Shown here: positions 34,977 to 43,656 of the stretch, piece after piece
Layout: each line of letters opens with the position of its first letter
Position numbering within the stretch: position 1 is the first letter of the stretch
NCBI GenBank assembly: GCA_016722065.1
Contig: JADKGX010000001.1
Location: forward strand, 2,647,531 to 2,711,530
Source: Planctomycetota bacterium
GTDB taxonomy: Bacteria > Planctomycetota > UBA8742 > UBA2392
Direction: 5' to 3'
Length of the DNA: 64,000 bases
Position numbers and translations under genes: made by a program
The notes under the pieces: generated by a model
What the model saw: only the letters and a program-made list of their open reading frames with translations
The model's database searches: none
What the model was told of the DNA's origin: nothing

Positions 34977-35882
34977 ATGGCGGGCCAGGCCGACAACCCC
35001 AACCCCGCGCCCTGGGAGGCGCCGGGCAAGCGACACACGCAACGATACGGCGCGGGCGGGCCACCCCAGGCCCAGGTTCCGCAGTATCCAGCTGCTCAAC
35101 CGCCGCAACACCGGCCGCAGACATCGGCCTATCCGCCGCAGCCGCAAGCGGGGCCGCGCCCGGCACAAGCCTATCCGGCTGCGTACCCGCAGGCAGGCGG
35201 CCCGGCCTATCCACCGCCGCCGTCTTCGCCCTATCCACCGTCGCCGGCTACGCCCTATGCGCAAGGCGGCTATCCACCGGCCTTCAGCAATGCTTATGCA
35301 AGCAAGCCGACCAGCGGCATGGCGATTGGTTCGCTGGTGTGTCTGGGTGCCGGGTTCATCATTGGCCTTTCCTGGCCGGTCGGCATTGTGCTGGGCATTC
35401 TGGGCTTGAAAGAGACCGGGCCCGGCGGCGCCAAATCGGGTCGCGGCATGGCCATGGCGGGCTTGATTGCCAACAGTGTCATCACCGTGATGATCATGGG
35501 CTTTGTGGCGCTGTTGTTCATGGGCGCCTCCATGGCAGCCACACAGGCCGGCAAGATGGCCAACGTCAGGCAGGACTCGCAGTTGATTGAATCGCGCATC
35601 TCAATGTACTTCCGCGACAAAGGCGACCTGGCCTCTGGTGGCCACAAGTTTGTGCTGGGCCAGCGCAGCGCCGACAAGACCGACGGCCCCCTGGCTGTTT
35701 CGCAACTGGTCAGCCCGTCGGAACTCAAGAACCCGATTGACCGGTACCGCATTTCCGTGCAGGGCGATACCGCCACCGTTTGGTATAGAAACGATGAAGG
35801 CGTGGAATCCATGGCCACCACGTTCGATGGCAAGCCGCCGCGCAAGCCGCTGCCGGTGCACGATTACGACTGGCCAGAGTGA
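34977..35882 (+). CDS. DUF4190-like membrane protein with Pro-rich N-terminus (paralogue 1)
   Basis: ATG 34977 has GGAGGA upstream. The first ~100 residues are Pro, Ala, Tyr and Gln-rich. Two membrane helices follow around KPTSGMAIGSLVCLGAGFII and AGLIANSVITVMIMGFVALL, joined by the short loop LKETGPGGAKSGRGMAMAG that defines this fold. The C-terminus is a ~110-residue soluble domain. It is first of three adjacent paralogues. Domain function is unknown; a role in membrane organisation is only an inference. Confidence 0.85.
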   Translation: MAGQADNPNPAPWEAPGKRHTQRYGAGGPPQAQVPQYPAAQPPQHRPQTSAYPPQPQAGPRPAQAYPAAYPQAGGPAYPPPPSSPYPPSPATPYAQGGYPPAFSNAYASKPTSGMAIGSLVCLGAGFIIGLSWPVGIVLGILGLKETGPGGAKSGRGMAMAGLIANSVITVMIMGFVALLFMGASMAATQAGKMANVRQDSQLIESRISMYFRDKGDLASGGHKFVLGQRSADKTDGPLAVSQLVSPSELKNPIDRYRISVQGDTATVWYRNDEGVESMATTFDGKPPRKPLPVHDYDWPE

Positions 35883-35908
35883 CGGCCAGCATGACCAAGG
35901 AAACCCCA

Positions 35909-36730
35909 ATGGCTGATTCCGGTACCGGACCCGACGCACCCATGGGACAGGGCTACCCGCCCCCGTCCAAGGCCCCGCCACACCCCATGGATGGCCGCGC
36001 GGCCTACCCGGGATATGGGCCGCAGCCGGGCCAGCCGGGTTATCCGCCCCAGGGCCAGCCGGGCTATCCGCCCCAAAACTATGGCATGTATCCGCCGCCC
36101 GTAAGCAGGCCGACCAGCGGCAAGGCCCTGACCAGCATCATCTTGATGGGCGTCAGTGTTCTCTTCTGGCCTATGGCTGTTTTCACCGGCCCGGCAGCCC
36201 TGGTATTGGGCTGGATGGCATTGAAGGAAACAACACCCACGGGAACCAGAACCGGCCGCGGCCTTGCCATTGCGGGCATGGTTGGCGGCTCGTTGATGTT
36301 CGTGGCCTGCCTTGGACTTGCAGCGATCATGGTGTTTGCTTTCACCATGGCCAACGAGGCGCAAAAGCACGTTGAGGAAAACCGCACGTCGCGTGAATCC
36401 CGCCAGGCCGACGAAGACCTGAAGCTGATCAAGGATCGCGTGAAGCTGTATTACATTGAAAACAGCCGGTCGCTGGAACCCGGCGGGCCGATCGTGACCG
36501 ACGGCGGACGGCACGGGCTGTACGACGAAAAATCGCCCCGGGTGAAGGACGAGTTGCGGCTGGAAGACCTGGTGATGTCGGCAGATTTGAACAAGCCCAT
36601 GGCGTTCTATGAGCTGCGCAAGACCGGCCCCAAGTCCGTGTTGATCATCAGTTCCATCGCCAAACGTGAGCTGATGGTGGCGGATCTGGACAGTGAGTCC
36701 TTCAACTTGCGGGATAGCGCCGCGAAATGA
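35909..36730 (+). CDS. DUF4190-like membrane protein (paralogue 2)
   Basis: ATG 35909, preceded by AAGGAA, gives 273 residues; in-frame GTG 35879 and ATG 35891 are alternatives. It repeats the layout of paralogue 1: a Pro/Gly-rich N-terminus (QPGYPPQGQPGYPP), helices around RPTSGKALTSIILMGVSVLF and GLAIAGMVGGSLMFVACLGL, the TRTGRG loop, and a soluble tail. The GR-G-(L/M)-A-(I/M)-A loop and the PTSGK start of helix 1 are shared by all three. It overlaps the next gene by ATGA. Confidence 0.85.
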   Translation: MADSGTGPDAPMGQGYPPPSKAPPHPMDGRAAYPGYGPQPGQPGYPPQGQPGYPPQNYGMYPPPVSRPTSGKALTSIILMGVSVLFWPMAVFTGPAALVLGWMALKETTPTGTRTGRGLAIAGMVGGSLMFVACLGLAAIMVFAFTMANEAQKHVEENRTSRESRQADEDLKLIKDRVKLYYIENSRSLEPGGPIVTDGGRHGLYDEKSPRVKDELRLEDLVMSADLNKPMAFYELRKTGPKSVLIISSIAKRELMVADLDSESFNLRDSAAK

Positions 36731-37581
36731 CCGATTCAGGCCCACCCGGCAGCTATGGCAACCCGCAGCAGGCGCAACCACCGGCGCCCGGCGCGCCACA
36801 GCCATACAACGCGCCGCCTGCGGCCTGGCAGGTCGCGGCTGGCTTACAGATGCCCTTTGGCGCACCGCCACCACCGCCGCCTGAGGGCTTCTTTGTTTCC
36901 AGGCCCACCAGCGGCAAGGCCGTGGCTGGTCTGGTGTGCGGCATTGCCGGTCTGGTGACCGGCTTCATGTGCCCGCCGTTGATGATTGTGATTCCGGTGG
37001 GGCTGATCCTGTCGATTCTGGGCCTGGCGGAAACCGGCCGCGAGGGCAAGCGTTCGGGCCGCGGCCTGGCCATTGCAGCCAGCATATTGAGCGGCCTTGG
37101 GCTGATTGGCGGCCTGGGCTGGATTGGCTTTCTGGTCTCGCGCGCAGAGATCGGGCAGGAAAAAAGCATCGCCGAACAATCGGCGGTGGTGGATTACGAC
37201 GTGGCGCTGATTGTGAAACGCCTGGCCGAATACCAGAAACAGAATGGTTCCCTGGGCCCGGGCGGGCCGGTGCTGGCCGACAGCAGTGCGGCACCCGCGG
37301 GCGACACCCAGGGGCCCCCGCGCCGCCAGGGCCGGGGCGGCCCGCGCAATGAACCGCCGCCACCGGAAACGCCCGACGGCAAAGTGAAGGGCACGCTGCG
37401 CACGGGCCACCTGGTGGCGCCCACGGAGCTTCGATTCTGGGGCGGGCTGGAGTGTTACACTCTGACGGTAACTGGCGAAAACGCCGCGACGCTGACCTTC
37501 AAGACCTATGACGAGCGCCTGAACCGCGAGGTTCACATCACCGACGTGGCCAACGCCCAGTACGATTCCGGCCGCCGATAG
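36727..37581 (+). CDS. DUF4190-like membrane protein (paralogue 3)
   Basis: ATG 36727 overlaps the previous stop (ATGA). 284 residues with a Pro-rich N-terminus, helices around VSRPTSGKAVAGLVCGIAGL and LAIAASILSGLGLIGGLGW, and a soluble tail with a Pro/Gly/Arg linker (QGPPRRQGRGGPRNEPPPP) in its middle. The third of a tandem family that probably arose by duplication. A possible hairpin family copy follows. Confidence 0.85.
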   Translation: MTDSGPPGSYGNPQQAQPPAPGAPQPYNAPPAAWQVAAGLQMPFGAPPPPPPEGFFVSRPTSGKAVAGLVCGIAGLVTGFMCPPLMIVIPVGLILSILGLAETGREGKRSGRGLAIAASILSGLGLIGGLGWIGFLVSRAEIGQEKSIAEQSAVVDYDVALIVKRLAEYQKQNGSLGPGGPVLADSSAAPAGDTQGPPRRQGRGGPRNEPPPPETPDGKVKGTLRTGHLVAPTELRFWGGLECYTLTVTGENAATLTFKTYDERLNREVHITDVANAQYDSGRR

Positions 37582-37645
37582 ACCCGCACAACTGCCAAAG
37601 GCAGCAATCAGCCCCGCCCGCAGGGGTGGAGTTGTTTTTGCCCTG

Positions 37646-37705
37646 CCAGCCCCACCCGCAAGGGTGGGGGCGCCGGCAGCCTGGATGCGCATCGGCCAGT
37701 GAGCC
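37646..37705 (+). repeat. Dispersed GNRA-loop hairpin, copy A
   Basis: CCAGCCCCACCC, loop GCAA, GGGTGGGGGC, then a ~30-base tail ending in GTGAGCC that resembles copies B and D. It lies just after paralogue 3; a degenerate version precedes it at about 37608-37632. Confidence 0.7.
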
Positions 37706-37848
37706 AATGATCATCAAAGCGGCTGGGGCTGGGAGTAACGGTTGAACATGAACTATGTGCCGGGCGATTTTTTTGGGCTTTTGTTTGCGATTATGTCGCT
37801 TGGGGTGTCCCCCAACGCGCTAACAGGTGTAGGACCTGGAGAACGCAA

Positions 37849-38421
37849 ATGGACACCCCCGTGATGGACCCGCAACAAGCCAAATCTGTACTTCGTGCCT
37901 CGCTGGCCGGTTTGGCGGCTTTGACTACGCAGGTGCTGCAACGTCTGGCGCTGTCATTCGAAAAAACCGGCGAAGTCGAAGTCTCGCAACTGCTTGCGCT
38001 GGGCAAACAAATTGTTGAAGCCGGGCGCGAACTCAACCGCATGGACGCCTGCGAGCAACGCGCCACTGCCACCGCCCTGCGCCGCGAACAATTCGAGGCC
38101 AAGAACGCCCGCGAGGCAGAGCTGCACGCCCAGACGCTGCAACAGATGCGCCAGTCCACGCAAGGCCCACGCAACAGCCCACCCGGCGGGTCAGCGGGAG
38201 AGCGGATTTTTTCGGCCGCCAGGGAATACGCCAGCGTGATTGCCGCCGCGCGCAGTAACGGCCAGACCGACCTGCCCGAAATGCCGCCGGCGCTGCAACA
38301 GGCGCTGCAGGCCGCCGGGGTGGACCCGCGCGACGAAGCCGTACAGCAGGATCTGCTGGAAAAAATGGTCGGTTCGGGAATGCTGCCGGGCATCACGCTG
38401 CCGACAATGGCTCAGGGCTGA
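37849..38421 (+). CDS. Soluble helical protein of unknown function
   Basis: 190 residues. ATG 37849 has GGAG upstream (CTGGAGAACGCAA). The N-terminal half is amphipathic helix (LRASLAGLAALTTQVLQRLA; VSQLLALGKQIVEAGRELNR), followed by a Gln/Glu-rich helix (REQFEAKNAREAELHAQTLQQ) and a low-complexity linker. Residues 140-190 are Pro/Ala-rich. No motif is recognised. It is convergent with the DUF2330-like gene, nine bases away. Confidence 0.7.
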   Translation: MDTPVMDPQQAKSVLRASLAGLAALTTQVLQRLALSFEKTGEVEVSQLLALGKQIVEAGRELNRMDACEQRATATALRREQFEAKNAREAELHAQTLQQMRQSTQGPRNSPPGGSAGERIFSAAREYASVIAAARSNGQTDLPEMPPALQQALQAAGVDPRDEAVQQDLLEKMVGSGMLPGITLPTMAQG

Positions 38422-38429
38422 TCGATGCC

Positions 38430-39587
38430 TCAAGCCGCTGGCTTGGCCTTTGCCTGCTGTTCCAGGTAACGGCGCCGGTTTTGTCGGCCCTTGAGCACCA
38501 GCACCAGAAACAGCAGCGAGCTGCCCAAAATGATTCCGGCCAGGGCGTGTTGCCGAAACATGCGCTCCGGCCATGAAATGTCCGCATCGCCGTAATACCA
38601 AAAGCCCGGCAGTTCGTCGGGCGTGTCGCCAATTGCAAAGAACACGTCGTCCTTCCAGCCCGCAATCGCGGGCTGGCCGTCTTTGTCGTTGGCATTGAAG
38701 CCGCGGCTGGCAATGCGGTTGATGTACCACTTGGCCGGGGCCTCTTCTTTGCCCGCCATGGCCGCCAACAACGCCGGCAGGGGCTGGCTGGTCCAGATAT
38801 TGTGCAGCACCACGCGGTCGTTGGGCGAGTCGTTCAGGCGCTCGCGCATCAACTGCAGATTGTCCAGTTCCAGCGGCTTGTCGGACAGCAAGGTCATGTC
38901 CAGCGCGAAGTTGCCCTGGCGCGCGCTGAACTTGCCCGGGTAGTACGCGGCCTTGGTGTCAAAGCCCACTTGCAGCGCCGGAAGCTGCAACGCAGCCGCT
39001 TTGCCAGCGGGCGGCTTGAAGTGAATGCACAGGAACGTGAAGTCGTTTTCAACAAACCAGGCCAGGTGGGCAGCGTCTTCTTTGGGAAACCCGCGCTGGG
39101 CCAGCCACTGGTTCAGGTTCTCCAGTGCTTCTTTGCCCTGTGCTTTTACGGGTGTGACGGTGTAGGGGCCAACCTGCACGGTGGCGCCGACATTCAGCCC
39201 TGCCAGCTCGGCGCCGCCCGAAGCGGCATCGTTGGCTCCGGGCAATCCAAAGGCGAAATCAGTCTTGGCAGACCACTGGTTGCGGGCCAGTTGAAACATG
39301 CGCTGGTACAGGTCACGGCCCTGGGCAAACACCTCTGCGTCGGCCTGCTGAAAGCCGGTGGGGGCCGAGGGCAAGGTCAGAATCCAGGTCAACTGGGCCG
39401 GGTTGTCTGCGGCATCCTTGAAGTACGGCAACACGCGAATGGCCATTTCCTGGTGGCCGTTGCGGTGCAGGATCAGCACTTCCTGGCGCGACTGGTCAAC
39501 ATCGCCGGGGTAATCCGTGGGCACCATGCAGCAGGCAGCCAGGGCCGGGGCAAACAGCAGCAGCAGGGTCGCCAGTGCACGCGTCAT
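38430..39587 (-). CDS. DUF2330-like lipoprotein with C-terminal membrane helix
   Basis: 385 residues. The signal ends LAACC, so it is probably lipidated. The body shows the DUF2330 pattern: repeated beta-stretches such as LTWILTLPSAPTGFQQAD, and pairs of Cys near the start. A C-terminal helix (LAGIILGSSLLFLVLVLKG) plus basic tail would give a second anchor. The family has no known function; it is secreted or membrane-exposed. The next gene (Pro-rich) starts upstream on the same strand. Confidence 0.8.
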   Translation of the reverse strand: MTRALATLLLLFAPALAACCMVPTDYPGDVDQSRQEVLILHRNGHQEMAIRVLPYFKDAADNPAQLTWILTLPSAPTGFQQADAEVFAQGRDLYQRMFQLARNQWSAKTDFAFGLPGANDAASGGAELAGLNVGATVQVGPYTVTPVKAQGKEALENLNQWLAQRGFPKEDAAHLAWFVENDFTFLCIHFKPPAGKAAALQLPALQVGFDTKAAYYPGKFSARQGNFALDMTLLSDKPLELDNLQLMRERLNDSPNDRVVLHNIWTSQPLPALLAAMAGKEEAPAKWYINRIASRGFNANDKDGQPAIAGWKDDVFFAIGDTPDELPGFWYYGDADISWPERMFRQHALAGIILGSSLLFLVLVLKGRQNRRRYLEQQAKAKPAA

Positions 39588-39617
39588 GGCCGCACGATAG
39601 CAGCATTTTGCAGGCTG

Positions 39618-39872
39618 TCAGGCCGCGGGCGGGGTGCCGGGTGTCTCTTCGGGCGGTGGTTCAGGCGGCTGTGGTTGATCGGGCTGCGGCGGCTGTGGGG
39701 GCAGGGCCAGGGGCTGCTGGGTGCGAAAGTACAGCCAAAGCAGCATCACCACCATGGCGCCAGCAGTCATGAAGCCGAAGAATAGTTCCAGCGTCGAGCC
39801 CGCGTCTTGGGGCAGGTTAGCGGGCAGGTTGGCCGCAAGGTTGGCGGGCGCATTGGAAAGCAAAAGCCACAT
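39618..39872 (-). CDS. Small membrane protein with Pro-rich tail
   Basis: 84 residues: an amphipathic N-terminus (MWLLLSNAPANLAANLPANL), one membrane helix (FFGFMTAGAMVVMLLWLYF) and a Pro/Gln-rich tail (PQPPQPDQPQPPEPPPEE). It is on the same strand as and 30 bases before the DUF2330-like gene. There is no clear ribosome-binding site. The tail may be extracytoplasmic and flexible. Confidence 0.5.
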   Translation of the reverse strand: MWLLLSNAPANLAANLPANLPQDAGSTLELFFGFMTAGAMVVMLLWLYFRTQQPLALPPQPPQPDQPQPPEPPPEETPGTPPAA

Positions 39873-39935
39873 GGCGGCAGAGTAAAGCTTTTTGGGATCG
39901 CAGGTGTCGGGAAATTGCCAGTCGTTGTTGCCCCA

Positions 39936-39995
39936 CCAGCCCCACCCGCAAGGGTGGGGGCGACGGCAGGGTTGATAAGCATAGGCCGGTGAGCC
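39936..39995 (+). repeat. Dispersed GNRA-loop hairpin, copy B
   Basis: Same core as copy A (loop GCAA). The 30-base tail (GCGACGGCAGGGTTGATAAG then CATAGGCCGGTGAGCC) is nearly identical in copy D. Confidence 0.75.
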
Positions 39996-40011
39996 GAAGG
40001 TCGACACAGCT

Positions 40012-40046
40012 ACCGTCGCCCCCGGCCTCGCGGCCGGGGCTGAGGG
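40012..40046 (-). repeat. Dispersed GNRA-loop hairpin, copy C (inverted)
   Basis: Inverted relative to B and D. Stem GCCCCGGCC/GGCCGGGGGC with loop GCGA: the stem and loop differ from copies A/B/D but keep pairing. Confidence 0.75.
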
Positions 40047-40069
40047 CAAAGCGTGTGTTGTTTGCGGTT

Positions 40070-40125
40070 CCAGCCCCACCCGCAAGGGTGGGGGCGACGG
40101 CAAGGTTGATAAGCATAGGCCGGTG
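40070..40125 (+). repeat. Dispersed GNRA-loop hairpin, copy D
   Basis: Core as in A and B, tail nearly identical to B. Copies B, C and D form a cluster in a ~350-base gap between tsaE and the Pro-rich protein gene. Confidence 0.75.
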
Positions 40126-40223
40126 GTTGACAGCGAGCGAATGGCGCAACGGACTTCGACCGTTCTGGGCCAATGCGTGTAATCCGGGGATGATGCCGTG
40201 GCCGTTTCGCGAGGCACGGCGGA

Positions 40224-40718
40224 TCAGGTGCTGGCGGGTTCGACAACCCATTCTGCCAGCGCGGCCGCAAGCTCGGGGCACAGCTTGTGCTTGTCTTCAA
40301 TTGTGATGCGGCGCTTGCCTTCGTCGGTGGCTTCAATGTGCACGTGGATGTGCCGCTTGGGCCACATTTCACGCCAGATGCTGGCCCATTCCACCACCGT
40401 GATGTGCCGGTCACTGTGCATGGCTTCCAGGATCTCGCCCGGTAACTCGGGCGATTCATTCAAGCGGTAGAAGTCCACGTGGTGAAGCGCACAGCGCCCG
40501 CCGTGATAGCTCAACATCAACGTGAACGTGGGGCTGCGCAGACCGGCCCAGCCGCCTTCATCCAGCCCAAAGGCGATGCCTTTGACAAAATGCGTCTTGC
40601 CCGCACCCAGTTGGCCATCCAGGGCCACAAAGGTTCCGCGCGGCAAGTGCTTACCCAAAATGCGACCGATCTGGATCGTGGAGTCGACATCGGGGCTGTA
40701 CAGATGAAGAGTGTGCAT
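40224..40718 (-). CDS. tsaE: tRNA threonylcarbamoyladenosine biosynthesis ATPase TsaE
   Basis: TsaE is the ATPase of the t6A37 tRNA modification complex (with TsaB/TsaD). The 164-residue product has the Walker A GQLGAGKTHF (Lys41), SPTFTLMLSYHG (switch-like) and HHVDFYRLNE, ending in the conserved WASIWREMWP and helical tail. ATG 40718 is preceded by GGAGGAAA. On the same strand, thiL lies ~210 bases upstream. tsaB and tsaD are not in the window. Confidence 0.95.
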   Translation of the reverse strand: MHTLHLYSPDVDSTIQIGRILGKHLPRGTFVALDGQLGAGKTHFVKGIAFGLDEGGWAGLRSPTFTLMLSYHGGRCALHHVDFYRLNESPELPGEILEAMHSDRHITVVEWASIWREMWPKRHIHVHIEATDEGKRRITIEDKHKLCPELAAALAEWVVEPAST

Positions 40719-40881
40719 GGCGCTTTCCTCCTCGCCCGCCCTGTTGCAATGGGCATTTGGTGCACTGGTGACGCCCATCACTTCTATTCTATCCCATGCC
40801 ACGCGGGTGGGCCAATGCAATCCCGTAACAGGCGCAACACGGTTTGTCATCCATGCACCTTTGGGCGCGGCCCAAAAAGCA

Positions 40882-40913
40882 AAACTGCCTGCCGCGTAAG
40901 CAGCAGGCAGTTT
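40882..40913 (-). terminator. Terminator after thiL
   Basis: An 11-bp perfect stem (40882-40892 with 40903-40913). Read on the minus strand, a T-rich run follows, 19 bases after the thiL stop codon. Confidence 0.85.
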
Positions 40914-40931
40914 GGTGTACTGGAACCTGTA

Positions 40932-41936
40932 CTAAAGCTGATGAACCCAGCTCATGACCTGCAGGGCCTCGGGTTCGCCCTTCTTCAACACCCGCAGCAG
41001 GGGCTGGCCTTTTTCCAGTGACCGCACCACGCCAAGGGCGCGAATCGGGGCTTCAAAGGGCCATTCCGTGACAATCTTCTTCCAGCGTGAGGGCCGCACG
41101 GCAAACATCAACTCAAAGTCCTCGCCATCATGCAGGGCGTGGTGCAGGGCGCGTTCCGCCCCGGCCTTTTCCAGCTTGGCCAGGCGCCGGGCCGATTTGC
41201 TTACTGGCACGGCTTCCACGGCAATGTCAGCGCCCACGGGAAAGCGCATGCCGCTTTCTTCGCACAGGCGGGTCAGGTCGCCACTAAGGCCATCCGAAAT
41301 ATCAATCATGGCGCTGACGCCGTTTTCGGCCAGGAATCGGCCTTCCGCAATGCGCGGCTCAAAGCGCAGGTGCTTGCCCAGAATGCTTCCGCCCAGGCTG
41401 CCGGTAATGGCTATCACGTCTCCGGGCGCCATGCCGGCCCGCAGCGCCGGGCGTACGCCGTTCATCAAGCCCACCATGCTGCAGGTCAGGCTGAGGGGGC
41501 CGTCCCAACTTTGGGTGTCGCCGCCGGCGAGGTTCACGCCATAGGTCGCACAGGTTTTGCTGATGCCCAGAAACAGCGTTTCGCGCAGCTTGACCGAAGC
41601 CCCGCGCGGCAGGTTCACCGCCACCATGCAGGTGCTGGGGGTCGCGCCCATGGCCGCCATGTCGGAAAGGCAGCGGCATATGGCCTTGCGGCCGACTTCT
41701 TCCGGTGTGGCAGCGGGCCCAAGCACGGAGGGGTTGCGCACGCCGGGGCCGGCCAGCACAAAGTGAGTGCCTTCGAGGATGCTGTCGATCTTCAGCGCCA
41801 GGCGGTCTTTTTCAACGCGCAGAATGCCGCAGTCGTCGCCGGGGCCTACTTCAAGGTCTGGCGAAGCCGGAGGCAGTTCGCTGCGAATCCACTTGAGGTA
41901 CTCGAATTCGTCAGAAGACTTGGGTGCGTGCTTCAT
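40932..41936 (-). CDS. thiL: Thiamine-monophosphate kinase
   Basis: ThiL phosphorylates thiamine phosphate to thiamine pyrophosphate. The 334-residue product begins near EFEYLKWIRSELP and has GPGDDCGIL (metal/ATP Asp pair), DMAAMGATPSTCMVAVNLP, NLAGGDTQSW, MIDISDGLSGDLTRLCEES and HDGEDFELMFAV, all typical for the PurM-like family. ATG 41936 has AAGGA upstream. A single gene with its own terminator; divergent from the LOG gene. Confidence 0.95.
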   Translation of the reverse strand: MKHAPKSSDEFEYLKWIRSELPPASPDLEVGPGDDCGILRVEKDRLALKIDSILEGTHFVLAGPGVRNPSVLGPAATPEEVGRKAICRCLSDMAAMGATPSTCMVAVNLPRGASVKLRETLFLGISKTCATYGVNLAGGDTQSWDGPLSLTCSMVGLMNGVRPALRAGMAPGDVIAITGSLGGSILGKHLRFEPRIAEGRFLAENGVSAMIDISDGLSGDLTRLCEESGMRFPVGADIAVEAVPVSKSARRLAKLEKAGAERALHHALHDGEDFELMFAVRPSRWKKIVTEWPFEAPIRALGVVRSLEKGQPLLRVLKKGEPEALQVMSWVHQL

Positions 41937-42206
41937 GGTGTCCTTTTGAAGGCTCGAAACCCGGTCGAAGGACCCGGTTTCGTGCCCTGAATTGGGCACG
42001 CTTATAACTTTCGACAGGGGTGTGTCAGAACTTTTATCCATTGCGTACCTGAAACCCTTAGAATTGCCTCGTTTTGACCTCGTTTTGCTGTCTGGCCGCG
42101 CAGTTTCCACAGGGCCCAGCAAACGTATAACGTTTCGCCCGTGTTTGACGGTACCGGGTTTCACCACCCGTGGCGTTCAAACGCCTGAAACGACCGGAAA
42201 CATCCC

Positions 42207-42899
42207 ATGCGCAAACAGGAAGTGATTGAAGGCCTTCGCGACACCTGGCAGGTGTTTCGTGTCATGGCCGAGTTCGTGGAAGGCTTTGACACCCTAAGCA
42301 AAGTCGGCCGCTGCGTGGCGATTTTCGGCAGCGCCCGCACCCACACCGATGACCCGCTGTACCAGACCACCGTTGAACTTGGCAAGAAACTCGTCGCCGC
42401 AGGCTATGGCGTGATCACCGGCGGCGGCCCCGGCGTCATGGAAGCCGGCAACCGCGGCGCCCACGAGGCCGGCGGAGACAGCGTAGGCCTTGCCATTGAC
42501 CTGCCCATGGAGCAAGAGGCCAACCCATTTGCCAAGACGCTGATTGATTTTCGGTACTTCTTCATCCGCAAGGTGATGTTTGTGAAGTACAGCGACGCCT
42601 TTGTGTTCATGCCCGGCGGCTACGGCACGATGGACGAGATGTTTGAGGTACTGACGCTGGTGCAAACGCTGAAGATCCGGCGTATTCCCTGTGTGCTGTT
42701 CAACATGGAATACTGGCAGGGCCTGTTTGACTGGATGGAAAAGGTGATGGGCGAGAAGTGGCATCACATCAATGCCGAGGACCTGCAGTTGTTCCATCGC
42801 ACGAATGATGTCGACGACGCGGTGAAGCACATCGTCGACTACCACAAGAAGAACCACAACAAAAAGGGCCGCACGATCGGCCACGATGACAAAGGCTAG
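42207..42899 (+). CDS. LOG-family protein (TIGR00730)
   Basis: Cytokinin-activating-type nucleosidase family. Motifs: GGGPGVMEAGNRGAHEAGG and PGGYGTMDEMFE (PGGxGTxxE), with VAIFGSARTH at the nucleotide-binding start. 230 residues. Bacterial LOG proteins hydrolyse nucleoside monophosphates or have related roles. ATG 42207; the upstream region has no strong ribosome-binding site. It converges and overlaps by four bases with the next gene. Confidence 0.93.
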   Translation: MRKQEVIEGLRDTWQVFRVMAEFVEGFDTLSKVGRCVAIFGSARTHTDDPLYQTTVELGKKLVAAGYGVITGGGPGVMEAGNRGAHEAGGDSVGLAIDLPMEQEANPFAKTLIDFRYFFIRKVMFVKYSDAFVFMPGGYGTMDEMFEVLTLVQTLKIRRIPCVLFNMEYWQGLFDWMEKVMGEKWHHINAEDLQLFHRTNDVDDAVKHIVDYHKKNHNKKGRTIGHDDKG

Positions 42900-43562
42900 T
42901 CCACAGGCTGGATGTCGACGTCGTCATCGGGCAGGGCCTGGGCGTCGAATGCCTTCTTGGGCGGTTCTTTGTCCAGTGGTTCTACGCCGTAATCGGGTGG
43001 CAGGGCCTGCAGCTTCTGGCTGGCGCGCATCAGCCGTTCCTGAATCTGCTGGCGGCGCAGGTCGGTTTCGCGCTTCTGTTGCGCGGCCTTCATCTTGGCT
43101 TCCTGGGCGGCTTTGGCGTCGGCCAACACTTTGTCTACGCGGCCAATGGCGGTCTTGATGGCTTCCAGCACCGGCGCCAGCTTGTAGTCGCCGTCGACAA
43201 CATCGGTGATGCCCAGGTTGGCTTTCTTTTCTGCCAGCGCGGCTTCCAGGGGCCCGGCAAAGATCACCACGGGCACCTTGCGCGAAGCCGAAAGGTCAGC
43301 CAGTTGCTTGGCCGCCAGAATATGCTGGGGCATGGCCATGTTGTTTTGAAACACCAGGCAGATCGGCCGCGCGGCAGGAATGCTGGTCAGCGCGTCCTTG
43401 ACCGTGCTGACGGCCTTGACCGTCAAGAGGGCGGAATCCGACAGCTCCAGGCGGGCGGTTTCCAGAACTTCGGGCCGGGCCATCAACAAAATGGGGCGTT
43501 TGGCAGAAGTTGTTGGTTTTTGTCCGGTCATGACTTGTTGGTCATAGCTTCTTGAGGCCATG
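42896..43562 (-). CDS. Receiver-like protein with coiled-coil tail
   Basis: About 221 residues. The N-terminal part (RPILLMARPEVLETARLELS, ARPICLVFQNNMAM, VPVVIFAGP) looks like an alpha/beta receiver-type fold, with a degenerate phospho-acceptor (no clear DD-D). A long charged helix follows (DKVLADAKAAQEAKMKAAQQ, KRETDLRRQQIQERLMRASQ), then an acidic C-terminus. Possible PilZ/receiver adaptor; not confirmed. The start could be 43562 or 43531; neither has a good ribosome-binding site. Confidence 0.6.
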
Positions 43563-43656
43563 AGGGCAACCAAGCGTGAGGTTCCGTCGGTATTGCCAGC
43601 GCTACTGTGCGGGCCTGTGCAATTGCCTTTCGACAGCAAGCCGCTAAGGTTCCGAC

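Noticed and set aside
39936..40125. A CRISPR array.
   Set aside because: The units are hairpins in alternating orientation with unequal spacing and no unique spacers of constant length; no cas genes are nearby.
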